7,143 nucleotides of DNA from Ventricola sp017626895 (GCA_017626895.1 JAGAHV010000162.1:1-7143); one strand, 5' to 3'; positions 1 to 6,694 are shown, counted from the stretch's first letter. Notes: generated by a model not told the origin, from the letters alone. A program made the numbers and translations.

Positions 1-38
1 CTGTCGTTTCATGTATCCGTTTTGTTGTAATACCCATA

Positions 39-56
39 CAGCAAGTGTGATATCAT
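39..56 (+). promoter_or_regulatory. possible extended -10 promoter of the transposase
   Basis: TGATATCAT at 48-56 fits an extended -10 element (TGnTATnAT), and it lies about 35 nt before the first transposase-like codons at 91. A purine-rich AAAGGA follows at 75-80. No good -35 hexamer sits at the usual distance; the nearest is TTGTAA at 25-30, with a 20-nt spacer, which is too long. An extended -10 can work without a -35, but this short match could also be chance. Confidence 0.25.
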
Positions 57-81
57 TTTGCCGTTGCTGCTCATAAAGGAA

Positions 82-262
82 GTGATTTTTCTGAAGCTGT
101 ACTATAACAAAAAAGCTCCGTGATCCAATCTACTACATTCAGGATGCCATTCGTACGCCGAAAGGCCCCAGATCCGTTCAGGTTAAACGCATCGGCAAAC
201 ATTCAGAACTGCTCCGGACAGTCGATGACCCTCTCGCCTATGCGCAGCAGATCCTCAGGCAG
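82..262 (+). pseudogene. frameshifted 5' end of the IS1634-family transposase
   Basis: From the CTG at 91 the frame reads L-K-L-Y-Y-N-K-K-A-P and then meets TGA at 121-123. Skipping one base there (the T at 121) gives D-P-I-Y-Y-I-Q-D-A-I-R, then R-I-G-K-H-S-E-L-L and D-D-P-L-A-Y-A-Q, running directly into the body at 263. This is the usual N-terminus of IS1634-type transposases, which commonly open M-K-L-Y-Y-N-K-K and carry a G-K-H-S-E-L-L stretch. So the 5' part of the gene is present but split over two frames. The expected ATG is CTG at 91; a GTG at 82 is in the same frame, but it sits immediately after the AAAGGA at 75-80, while CTG 91 has a normal 10-nt spacing. The downstream frame is closed by TGA at 92-94 and has no ATG until 263. 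A sequencing error, a real mutation or a +1 frameshift are all possible; mutation is the simplest. Confidence 0.7.
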
Positions 263-1996
263 ATGAATGCTGAAGCCGCTAAACCGGACAGCCGGAAAAG
301 GGCCGTTCTTACGATTGACCCGAATAAAAAGGTTGAATACAGCAAACCGGACCAGATCAGCAGTCAGTCAACCGCCCTGAACATCGGCTATTTCTACTTC
401 CAGTCCTTCTACACCAGGCTGAAGCTGGACGATTTCTTTGAACGCCCTGCCGGCGACAGAAAGATCCCGGGTGACGGCAATGTTATCAACCGCTTTCTGG
501 CCTTTGCCCAGCTATTGGATCCGTCATCCAACTTTCCAACCCGTCAGAGGACACTCCCCTCTTTCTATGAGCGTCCCGACATTACAGAGCAGACAATCCT
601 GCCGTTTTTGGATCTCCTGTCCGAAAACTATGACGCGTATATTTCTCATCTTTTTCAGACCAGCGGGAAAATCAGTCAAAGAGATACGGAACTGTGCTGC
701 TATAACCGCTTCCATTTTTCCCTTGAAACAGATGCGGCGGACGAGGATTATGTCGACGAGGTTACCGGTGAGTTCATCAAAGGATTCCGTCCGACTGGCG
801 GACGCAAAGAAAACAGTCCAATCACTGAAGTCGGACTGTTTACGGATGCAAAAGGAATTCCTCTTTCCATGTGTGTTCATCCCGGAAAACCCAATGAACA
901 GACAGCGGCGATTCCTGAAGAAAAAAGACTGAATCGATTGTTTAAAGGAAAGTCCTTTGTGTATTGTGCAGATGCCGGTCCGGATTCAGCAGATATCCGT
1001 ACATTTGATTCAATGTCATCCGGCTTTGTCGTTCCGCTGCCGGTAAAAACACTGGCTGAAAAAACCAAAGAGGCTCTCCTTCTGGACACCGGCTATGCGG
1101 ATCTGGAAAATAACAAACCGGCAAGCATGGAGTACCTGAAGACGTTCAATACAACCGTTCCCGAAAACAGGCCGGCATACGAGAGCAGGGCGTATAAAGT
1201 CATTCCAGCGGATCAGGTCTGTCCGTTTGACTTTTATGACGAGAGCAGACTGAAAAAAGGCAAAACCACCAAAAGAAAGAATGCGCCTCATTCCAGACAG
1301 TATATCATCGTGACCTTTTCCCGAAAGCAGATGGAATACCAGCGGTTTATTCGGAGCCGTCAGGTGGAACGCACCAAACGGCTGCTGGACCATGCCCGGA
1401 ATCCTGAAGAGATTGAAACGAGTCCGGATGATGCAAGACGTTTCATCATCCGAAAAACGACCGCCTCAGCGGGGAACGCAGCGAAGACGGTTCAGGATCT
1501 GTACTGTATTGATCTCGAAACCATCTCAAAGGAAGAAACAGTGGATGGTTTTTCTGCCGCCGCAACCGACCTGCCGGTGATGGATGAAAAGGATCATGCA
1601 GATCATCTCATCGTCAGGCGTGTCATGGACATCCTTGCGGTGAGAGCCCTTTTTGAGTGTCTTTTCAGGTGGATGAATCCCTGTCTCAGAAGGGTTTCTG
1701 CTTGCCTTCAGACCGCGGAACAGCTCACCGCACATCTGATGATCTGTTACACGGCATTCCTGTTGTTCCGGCTGATACAGGTTAAACTCGATGAACAAAG
1801 CGATGCGCATTTCACCCCTGAGGATATTCTTGATACCCTGAAGGCGATGAATATTCGCTGCGGCGATCTAACCTGCGAGGCCTTATATGACCGAAGCAAG
1901 GTGCTCGATGCGCTGGAAGAATTAACCGGACTGAATCATCAGTATGTTCTTACGACAAGTCTGAGTCAGCTGATCCGGCAGCTGCAAAAGAGATGA
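263..1996 (+). CDS. IS1634-family (IS4 superfamily) DDE transposase, probably inactive
   Basis: This 577-residue frame encodes the body of a cut-and-paste DDE transposase of the IS1634 group, which would bind its own element's ends and move it. Family marks in order: G-R-K-E-N...E-V-G-L-F-T-D-A-K-G-I-P-L (about 180-201), H-P-G-K-P-N-E-Q-T (206-214), Y-C-A-D-A-G (234-239, with D237 as the expected second catalytic Asp), and F-E-C-L-F-R-W-M-N (464-472, with E465 as the likely catalytic Glu). The C-terminal H-F-T-P-E-D-I-L-D-T-L block (516-526) is also typical. Oddities: where the family usually has Y-Y-D-x-T-N with the first Asp, this protein reads L-C-C-Y-N-R-F (144-150); the usual Lys after the Glu is Asn472. 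The ATG at 263 has no good ribosome site, and homology continues upstream in-frame to about 124, so the true start was further 5' and lost by frameshift. I could not find matching terminal inverted repeats around the gene. Family call is firm; loss of activity is inferred. Confidence 0.85.
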   Translation: MNAEAAKPDSRKRAVLTIDPNKKVEYSKPDQISSQSTALNIGYFYFQSFYTRLKLDDFFERPAGDRKIPGDGNVINRFLAFAQLLDPSSNFPTRQRTLPSFYERPDITEQTILPFLDLLSENYDAYISHLFQTSGKISQRDTELCCYNRFHFSLETDAADEDYVDEVTGEFIKGFRPTGGRKENSPITEVGLFTDAKGIPLSMCVHPGKPNEQTAAIPEEKRLNRLFKGKSFVYCADAGPDSADIRTFDSMSSGFVVPLPVKTLAEKTKEALLLDTGYADLENNKPASMEYLKTFNTTVPENRPAYESRAYKVIPADQVCPFDFYDESRLKKGKTTKRKNAPHSRQYIIVTFSRKQMEYQRFIRSRQVERTKRLLDHARNPEEIETSPDDARRFIIRKTTASAGNAAKTVQDLYCIDLETISKEETVDGFSAAATDLPVMDEKDHADHLIVRRVMDILAVRALFECLFRWMNPCLRRVSACLQTAEQLTAHLMICYTAFLLFRLIQVKLDEQSDAHFTPEDILDTLKAMNIRCGDLTCEALYDRSKVLDALEELTGLNHQYVLTTSLSQLIRQLQKR

Positions 1997-2056
1997 ACAG
2001 CACATCTTCCCTGCAGCCGGCAAAAAACAAATCCAATTATCCGGGAGAATAACAAG

Positions 2057-2776
2057 ATGACTTTCTGGTGGATCCTTGCCACGTTTCTGGCTTTTTTTGT
2101 CAAAGGAATCAGTGGATTTGCCAACACACTGGTTTTCAATTCCATTCTCAGCTTTACGGTCCAAAACGTTCAGATTTCCCCTGTGGATCTGATACTGGGT
2201 TATCCGTCCAATATCATCCTCACCATCCGGGAACGGAAAAACCTGGATCCCGCCATTATCATCCCTCTGGCGTCGATGGTTCTGGCCGGGAATCTGGCCG
2301 GCGTCTTTCTGCTTAAGAATCTGAACGGGCGTCTCGTTCGCCTCTTCTTCGGCTTTGTTGTGATTTTCCTCGGTCTTGAAATGCTCACGCGGCACAAGGC
2401 CCGTCAGCCCGGGACAAATTCAGCCTTCGGAATGATTCTCTTTGGTCTTCTTTCCGGTGTCTTCTGCGGCCTGTACGGGGTTGGCGCCCTGCTCGGCGCA
2501 TACATCAGCCGATATACACAGAATGCCGGGGCATTCAGGAGTAATCTTTGTGCCATCTTCATCATTGAAAATACGTTTCGAATCTTTCTCTATGCCTTTA
2601 CCGGCATCCTCAACCTGCCGCTTTTCCTGACCGCCCTCAGGCTGATGCCCTTCATGCTGGCCGGTCTTCTGTGCGGAATCGCCTGCAGCAATCACATTGA
2701 GGAAAAACAGCTTCAGAAAATCATCATGTTTCTGCTGATTCTCTCCGGCATAATGCTCATCGCGGTCAATCTGTAA
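2057..2776 (+). CDS. TauE/SafE-family membrane exporter
   Basis: This 239-residue, very hydrophobic protein fits the TauE/SafE family (sulfite/sulfonate or other organic anion export, also annotated as UPF0721). About eight membrane segments can be drawn. The glycine-rich family motif occurs in each half: A-F-F-V-K-G-I-S-G-F-A-N (12-23) and G-L-L-S-G-V-F-C-G-L-Y-G-V-G (130-143), reflecting the internal duplication of these transporters. Loops carry basic clusters (R58-E-R-K, R112-H-K-A-R). Length is near the family norm of about 240-270. The start is supported by GGGAGA at 2043-2048, 8 nt before ATG. It lies 60 nt after the transposase stop with no terminator or clear promoter between, so read-through from upstream is possible. 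The substrate cannot be told from sequence; the minus-strand cysteine desulfurase nearby is not evidence that sulfur compounds are exported. Confidence 0.85.
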   Translation: MTFWWILATFLAFFVKGISGFANTLVFNSILSFTVQNVQISPVDLILGYPSNIILTIRERKNLDPAIIIPLASMVLAGNLAGVFLLKNLNGRLVRLFFGFVVIFLGLEMLTRHKARQPGTNSAFGMILFGLLSGVFCGLYGVGALLGAYISRYTQNAGAFRSNLCAIFIIENTFRIFLYAFTGILNLPLFLTALRLMPFMLAGLLCGIACSNHIEEKQLQKIIMFLLILSGIMLIAVNL

Positions 2777-2782
2777 CCCCTG

Positions 2783-2832
2783 ATGCAGGACCAGATCTGT
2801 TCCTTCTCCGGATTTTCCGGCCCTGCCTGCAT
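2783..2832 (+). terminator. nested inverted repeat after the exporter gene, possible terminator
   Basis: ATGCAGG at 2783-2789 is the exact inverse of CCTGCAT at 2826-2832. Inside it, CCGGA (2808-2812) and TCCGG (2816-2820) form a 5-bp hairpin with a TTT loop. The structure begins 7 nt after the exporter stop and ends just before the next promoter, which suits a transcript boundary. There is no T-run after either stem, so a classical intrinsic terminator is not shown; it may be an RNA 3'-end stabiliser or chance. Confidence 0.35.
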
Positions 2833-2839
2833 GTTCCGG

Positions 2840-2868
2840 TTGCCCATTTCCCTTCAAACAGATATAAT
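2840..2868 (+). promoter_or_regulatory. sigma-A-type promoter for the DUF1349-YdcF-HAD unit
   Basis: A perfect -10 box TATAAT at 2863-2868 is preceded, after exactly 17 nt, by TTGCCC at 2840-2845 (4 of 6 matches to TTGACA). Transcription would start near 2875, giving a leader of about 70 nt before the ATG at 2946. This is the best promoter I can see in the window and it separates the exporter gene from the three genes that follow. Confidence 0.65.
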
Positions 2869-2945
2869 TCACCATGTTCACACAAATCCTTCACGCCCGG
2901 GCATTCTGCCAACGCGTAAGAAAACACAGAAAGGGGATCTAACAG

Positions 2946-3542
2946 ATGAACTTCACCTGGATCCGGGAACCAAAACAGTTCACCCTTTCGGATGAACGCA
3001 TCACGATTACCACTGAGCCGCACACCGACCTGTGGCAGCGGACCTACTATCATTTCCGGAATGACAACGCACCGGTTCTCCAGACGGAAACGGATGAAAG
3101 ATACTTTTCTTTCACCGTGCGAACCGACTTTTCCGAATCCCATCACCGCTTTGATCAGTGCGGCATTGTCATGTATCTGGATTCGGAAAACTGGCTGAAA
3201 GCCTCTGTTGAATTTGAAAACGAACAATTCCAGCATCTGGGATCCGTTGTCACCAATCACGGCTATTCCGACTGGGCAACCACCGCCATTCCTGCAGAGG
3301 TAAAGTCCATGTGGTATCGCTTCAGCCGTCGGGAGGATGATTACTGCATCGAGTGTTCGCAGGACGGGGAAACCTTTACGCAGATGCGTATCTGCCATAT
3401 GTGGGAAGGTGCCGGAAAAATCCGTTTTGGTGTCTACGCCTGCAGTCCCGAGGATTCCAGCTTTACTGCTGAATTTACCCGGTTTACGCTTGGTCCCTGC
3501 ATGTGGCAGGCACACGACGGACAGAAACCGGATCAGGAATAA
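2946..3542 (+). CDS. DUF1349 concanavalin-like domain protein
   Basis: This 198-residue protein fits the DUF1349 family (regulation-of-enolase-1-like, COG3506), a single beta-sandwich domain with a concanavalin A-like lectin/glucanase fold. The characteristic central run is visible: D-Q-C-G-I-V-M-Y-L-D (70-79) then E-N-W-L-K-A-S-V-E-F (81-90), followed by S-V-V-T-N-H-G-Y-S-D-W (100-110) and R-F-G-V-Y-A-C-S-P (160-168). These are the strands and loops conserved in the family. There is no signal peptide or membrane segment, so it should be cytoplasmic. AAGGGG at 2931-2936, 9 nt before ATG, supports the start. It is the first gene after the promoter at 2840-2868, with the YdcF-like gene 70 nt downstream. 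Family members are thought to bind carbohydrate or small ligands, but no enzymatic activity is established, so function here is unknown. The family call is good; a role in sugar metabolism together with the downstream HAD hydrolase is only a guess. Confidence 0.85.
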   Translation: MNFTWIREPKQFTLSDERITITTEPHTDLWQRTYYHFRNDNAPVLQTETDERYFSFTVRTDFSESHHRFDQCGIVMYLDSENWLKASVEFENEQFQHLGSVVTNHGYSDWATTAIPAEVKSMWYRFSRREDDYCIECSQDGETFTQMRICHMWEGAGKIRFGVYACSPEDSSFTAEFTRFTLGPCMWQAHDGQKPDQE

Positions 3543-3612
3543 CCTGTCCATGTGTATCTGAAAATCAACCCTGCTGAAAAAATGAAACACTGCTTATCCG
3601 GAGGTATTTGAC

Positions 3613-4437
3613 ATGTCTTACAAATCGGTTTTCCTGTGCCTTTGTTTTGTTCTCCTGACCTTTTTTGCCCTCACTGCCTTTGGTGAAAAGGCCGATCTTT
3701 CCCAGGACCTGATTGAGCGCTCCGTTATCAGTTATGCCGCATATGGCAAACGGGATGAAGAAGCCCTCCGTCAGCTGGCCGAAACGGACCCGGACCGGTA
3801 TCAGAAATGGAACCGGATCATGGACCTCTGGGCTGCGCCGGTCACGGTCAACCCTGCCCTTCCGGATGATCTGCCGGATGATGATACCCTTTGCCTGACC
3901 GCACTGGGCTTCCAGCTGAATCCGGATGGAACCATGCGGGAGGAACTGATTGAACGGCTGAAAGTTCTGAAAGCAGCCGCGGAAAAGTACCCGAAAGCAG
4001 TCATCGTGTGCACCGGCGGCGGAACTGCGGCAGAAAACAAGGAAGCCACTGAAGCCGGAAAGATGGCCCAGTGGCTCAGGGAAAACGGGATAGAGCCGGA
4101 GCGGATTTTCATCGAGGACAAGTCCATCACCACAGCCCAGAACGCTATCTTCACCTTTGATCTTCTTGAGGAAAAGTGTCCTCAGGTCCGCCAGATTGCA
4201 CTCGTTTCCAGTGACTATCATATTGCCACCGGCAACCTGCTCTTTGGCGCGGAATCCATTCTGCGGGACAGTCCCATAAAGGTTGACGGGAATGCCGCCT
4301 GGCATGCCCCAAGCGGCACGCTTTCTGTCATGTTCCAGGCCGGTGCGCTGATCGAGCTCTCCGGCGACACGGAAACGGCCTTTGAAATCTATTACGAGAA
4401 CTATGACATCCATGATCTGCCGCCTCTGAATCAATAA
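3613..4437 (+). CDS. exported YdcF/SanA/ElyC-like DUF218 protein
   Basis: This 274-residue protein has a DUF218 domain, the Rossmann-like fold shared by YdcF, SanA and ElyC. Residues 1-24 form a hydrophobic signal peptide or membrane anchor. The domain starts near 92 (C-L-T-A-L-G-F-Q-L-N) and includes R-E-E-L-I-E-R-L (109-116), I-V-C-T-G-G-G-T-A-A-E-N (121-132), a family-typical E-A-G-K-M-A-Q-W-L (137-145), E-D-K-S-I-T-T-A-Q-N-A (158-168) and V-S-S-D-Y-H-I (198-204), all standard landmarks. The region 25-90 is a helical, charged spacer without clear homology. The protein is expected outside or at the cell membrane. Some relatives influence envelope or peptidoglycan-precursor handling, and YdcF binds S-adenosylmethionine, but the biochemical role is unsettled. 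GGAGG at 3600-3604 is 8 nt before the ATG. The gene is the middle of a probable three-gene unit, with 70 nt upstream and 42 nt downstream gaps and no terminator in either. Confidence 0.85.
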   Translation: MSYKSVFLCLCFVLLTFFALTAFGEKADLSQDLIERSVISYAAYGKRDEEALRQLAETDPDRYQKWNRIMDLWAAPVTVNPALPDDLPDDDTLCLTALGFQLNPDGTMREELIERLKVLKAAAEKYPKAVIVCTGGGTAAENKEATEAGKMAQWLRENGIEPERIFIEDKSITTAQNAIFTFDLLEEKCPQVRQIALVSSDYHIATGNLLFGAESILRDSPIKVDGNAAWHAPSGTLSVMFQAGALIELSGDTETAFEIYYENYDIHDLPPLNQ

Positions 4438-4479
4438 GCAATCATTGACAGACCACATTATCCGGAAGGAGCCCGAAAG

Positions 4480-5160
4480 ATGAGCTTTATCCACGGCGGT
4501 ATCCCGGTTCGCCCCATCCGGGCCGTTCTGTTTGACATGGACGGCCTTCTCATTGACTCCGAGAAGCTGGCGCTTGAATGCGACCATTGTGCCTTTGAGG
4601 AAATGGGCATTCCCATGGACTATTCCGTTCTTCTGCAGACGCTGGGCGAAACCGCTGCATCCAGCAACCGGATCTTTGCCGCACATATCAGCGGTCCCTT
4701 TGACCCGGACCATTTCTGGGCCCTCACCCGAAAATACTATGCTGAAAAGGTCCGTACAGGCGATCTCCGTGCCAAGCCCGGTGCCCGTGAACTTCTTGAT
4801 TATCTGGAGCAGAGCGGGATTCCCTTTGCTCTTGGTTCCTCCAGCAGCATGCAGCGCATCTCCCTCTCCCTTCAGGCATGCGGCCTTGACCGTTTTCCGG
4901 TCATCGTCTGCGGAGATGATCCGGTCCGTTCCAAACCCGCACCGGACATTTTCACGCTGGCTGCACAGCGGCTCGGCATAAAGCCGGAGGACTGTCTGGT
5001 TCTTGAGGACTCCCCCAGCGGGATTCAGGCCGGCTTCAACGGCAGCATGCAGGTCTGTATGATTCCGGACCTTATTCCCTGGCGCAATGATTTTGCCCGC
5101 TTTTGTCATCATGCATGCACCGGTCTCACGGACATTTTGTCCCTGTTCGATTCTATCTGA
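4480..5160 (+). CDS. HAD-superfamily hydrolase, beta-phosphoglucomutase-like subfamily
   Basis: This 226-residue enzyme has the full haloacid dehalogenase catalytic set: motif I D-M-D-G-L-L-I-D-S-E with nucleophile D19 and acid/base D21, motif II G-S-S-S-S (119-123, S120), motif III K152 in R-S-K-P-A-P-D, and motif IV L-E-D-S-P-S-G-I-Q-A-G (175-185, acidic E176-D177). The segment about 30-97 is the helical cap (C1) that decides substrate. This order is typical of phosphosugar phosphatases and beta-phosphoglucomutases, which use a phospho-aspartate and Mg2+. The substrate is not predictable; a phosphatase is a little more likely than a mutase. It is cytoplasmic and of normal length. GGAAGGAG at 4463-4470, 9 nt before ATG, supports the start. 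The last 8 bp overlap the end of the convergent cysteine desulfurase gene. It is likely co-transcribed with the YdcF-like gene. Confidence 0.9.
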   Translation: MSFIHGGIPVRPIRAVLFDMDGLLIDSEKLALECDHCAFEEMGIPMDYSVLLQTLGETAASSNRIFAAHISGPFDPDHFWALTRKYYAEKVRTGDLRAKPGARELLDYLEQSGIPFALGSSSSMQRISLSLQACGLDRFPVIVCGDDPVRSKPAPDIFTLAAQRLGIKPEDCLVLEDSPSGIQAGFNGSMQVCMIPDLIPWRNDFARFCHHACTGLTDILSLFDSI

Positions 5161-6283
5161 CCAGTCCCGCTATTTCATCTGCGATACGGTCCGCATCCGC
5201 CTCGGTACTTTCCCGTCCGAGCGTGATGCGGACCGTTCCTTTTATGTACTGATCCGGGACACAAACGGCTTTGAGCACGTGAGAGACGGTGATTTCCTGT
5301 GAATGACAGGCCGATCCGGCTGCCACGGCTATCCCTTTCCGGTCCAGAAGGTACACCAGTGTCCGCCCATCCTGTCCCGCAAAGGAAACCGAAACCAGTC
5401 CGGGCAGATGCCGTTCACCGCCATTGATGACAAAATCCAGCCCCCATTCCCGCAGTCTGCCGATAAGCCGTGACCGCAGATTTTCCAGGCGAACCTGTTC
5501 CTGCCCCATCTCGCGGATGCTTTCACTCAGCGCCGCCGCCATTCCGACAATGCCGGCCACATGTTCCGTCCCGGAACGCATTCCCCGCTCCTGCCCGCCG
5601 CCGTGATGCAGCGGCTCCAGGGCCAGACCATGCCGCACATACAGGAACCCGATTCCTTTCGGCCCGCCAAACTTGTGGGCACTGGCCGAAAGCAGCCCGA
5701 CCGCGGTGTCGTTCACCTGAAGCGGAATATGCCCGACGGCCTGAACGGCATCTGTATGAAACGCGACCCCTGCCTCTTTGGCCACGTTTGCAAGTGTGGC
5801 GATCTCCTGAACAGTCCCGATTTCATTGTTTGCTGCCATCACGGAAACCAGCGCGGTATCCGGCCTCAGCGCTGAACGGAGTGCCTCCGGCGAAATCTGT
5901 CCTTCCCGGTCCGGACACAGACGCGTCACTGTCCAGCCAAAACGTTCCAGGAATGCACAGGGCTCCAGAACCGCGGGATGTTCAATGGCACTGGTGACAA
6001 TATGCCCCGGTCTACCCCTGAAACAGGCCAATGCTCTGCCCTTGACTGCCCAGTTATCCGCCTCGGTCCCGCCGGAGGTAAAGAAAATCTCATCCGGCCT
6101 TACCCCCAGCAGTCCGGCAATGCATTCTCTCGCCTCAAGCACAGCACGCCTTGGTGCACGGCTGTATGTATCCGCTGCAGACGGATTCCCGAATTCCCGT
6201 TCCAGCCAGGGCATCATCGCCTGCCGGGCCGATTCCCGCAAAGGAGTCGTTGCCGCATAATCCGCATAAACAGCAGGTTCCAT
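5153..6283 (-). CDS. cysteine desulfurase (NifS/IscS family)
   Basis: This pyridoxal-phosphate enzyme removes sulfur from L-cysteine, giving alanine and an enzyme persulfide that feeds Fe-S cluster assembly or tRNA thiolation. From the ATG at 6283 it has 376 residues, close to the family norm. Visible landmarks: Y-A-D-Y-A-A-T-T-P (6-14), F-G-N-P-S (31-35), T-S-G-G-T-E-A-D-N (69-77), I-E-H-P-A-V-L-E (100-107, H102 stacking on PLP), N-N-E-I-G-T (152-157), H-T-D-A-V-Q-A (176-182), the Schiff-base lysine K204 in S-A-H-K-F-G-G-P-K-G, and the catalytic C326 in A-G-S-A-C-H-S. All essential residues are present, so it should be active. An in-frame ATG at 6316 would add 11 residues, but a strong AAGGAGGA sits 7 nt before 6283, so the shorter form is chosen. 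No iscU, thiI, mnmA or iscR partner is adjacent, so the sulfur acceptor is unknown. The gene converges on the HAD gene and overlaps it by 8 bp. Confidence 0.93.
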   Translation of the reverse strand: MEPAVYADYAATTPLRESARQAMMPWLEREFGNPSAADTYSRAPRRAVLEARECIAGLLGVRPDEIFFTSGGTEADNWAVKGRALACFRGRPGHIVTSAIEHPAVLEPCAFLERFGWTVTRLCPDREGQISPEALRSALRPDTALVSVMAANNEIGTVQEIATLANVAKEAGVAFHTDAVQAVGHIPLQVNDTAVGLLSASAHKFGGPKGIGFLYVRHGLALEPLHHGGGQERGMRSGTEHVAGIVGMAAALSESIREMGQEQVRLENLRSRLIGRLREWGLDFVINGGERHLPGLVSVSFAGQDGRTLVYLLDRKGIAVAAGSACHSQEITVSHVLKAVCVPDQYIKGTVRITLGRESTEADADRIADEIAGLVR

Positions 6284-6290
6284 ATGATCG

Positions 6291-6298
6291 TCCTCCTT
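6291..6298 (-). promoter_or_regulatory. ribosome binding site fixing the cysteine desulfurase start
   Basis: The minus strand reads AAGGAGGA, a near-perfect anti-16S match, 7 nt before the ATG at 6283. The alternative ATG at 6316 lies upstream of this site and has no comparable sequence ahead of it, so the site decides the start codon. Confidence 0.85.
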
Positions 6299-6312
6299 AG
6301 ATCCCACAGATG

Positions 6313-6552
6313 TCATTTGCCGGAGTGAGATTGCACAAATCCCGGCTCTGATTCACTGCCATTTGCGGATGTCCTGAATACCTCCAGGATTTCGCGGTTT
6401 GGGATAAAAACCTCACCCCGACCTGCATCATAACCCAGATAGCCGAGATGCACCAGAAGAGACAGTACGTCATCCCTTCCGTGAATCTCCGGATACGCTT
6501 CTTTTAATTCATCCCACACTTCCTCCGTCAGATAAGCCAGCAATTCATCCAC
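6313..6552 (-). pseudogene. fragment of an AAA-ATPase-like/PDDEXK_9 protein
   Basis: This 79-codon frame has only a GTG at 6552 as start and no clear ribosome site; a TGA closes the frame four codons upstream (6565-6567). Its core, R-D-D-V-L-S-L-L-V-H-L-G-Y-L-G-Y-D then G-E-V-F-I-P-N-R-E-I (about 26-54), strongly resembles the linker between the AAA and nuclease domains of AAA-ATPase-like (PF09820) and PDDEXK_9 (PF08011) proteins, which are about 500-600 residues and multiply in gut Bacillota and Bacteroidota. Neither the Walker motifs nor the nuclease domain is present, and homology seems to stop at about residue 62 (F-R-T-S), followed by an unrelated low-complexity tail. I therefore read it as a remnant. 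A small intact protein cannot be excluded. Its stop is 30 nt before the cysteine desulfurase start, so read-through transcription into that gene is possible. Confidence 0.6.
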
Positions 6553-6694
6553 ACACGTGCTGCCTCAAGAAAATCGGTTACCTTTGAACCATGATTCTCT
6601 TTTATATTGAAGGATCAACGCAATCATTTCAATAGAATGAAAAATGAATTCTGGTATTTTTTTATATGATTGTTGTAATAGAAAGGGGAAAGCA

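Noticed and set aside
1..2056. Terminal inverted repeats of the IS1634-type element
   Set aside because: Comparing 1-90 with the inverse of 1996-2056 gives only scattered short matches, so I do not assign element ends.
1922..2395. Minus-strand open frames across 1922-2881
   Set aside because: They lie opposite the transposase and exporter genes, are rich in unusual composition and match no family; they are shadows of the plus-strand codons.
2874..2942. A 22-codon frame in the DUF1349 leader, ending 3 nt before the ATG at 2946
   Set aside because: It has no ribosome site, its ATG falls almost at the predicted transcription start, and the peptide is not recognisable; probably chance.
3565..5112. 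Long 515-codon minus-strand frame opposite the DUF218 and HAD genes
   Set aside because: Length alone is striking, but both plus-strand genes have complete family motifs and ribosome sites, while this frame matches nothing; codon bias of the sense genes explains the absence of stops.
5470..5997. Plus-strand frames within the cysteine desulfurase region
   Set aside because: The minus strand encodes a full cysteine desulfurase; the plus frames are proline and arginine rich in the manner of antisense shadows.
6284..6316. Alternative ATG of cysteine desulfurase at 6316, overlapping the upstream fragment's stop
   Set aside because: The strong AAGGAGGA lies downstream of it, and the homologous protein starts at the residues just after 6283.
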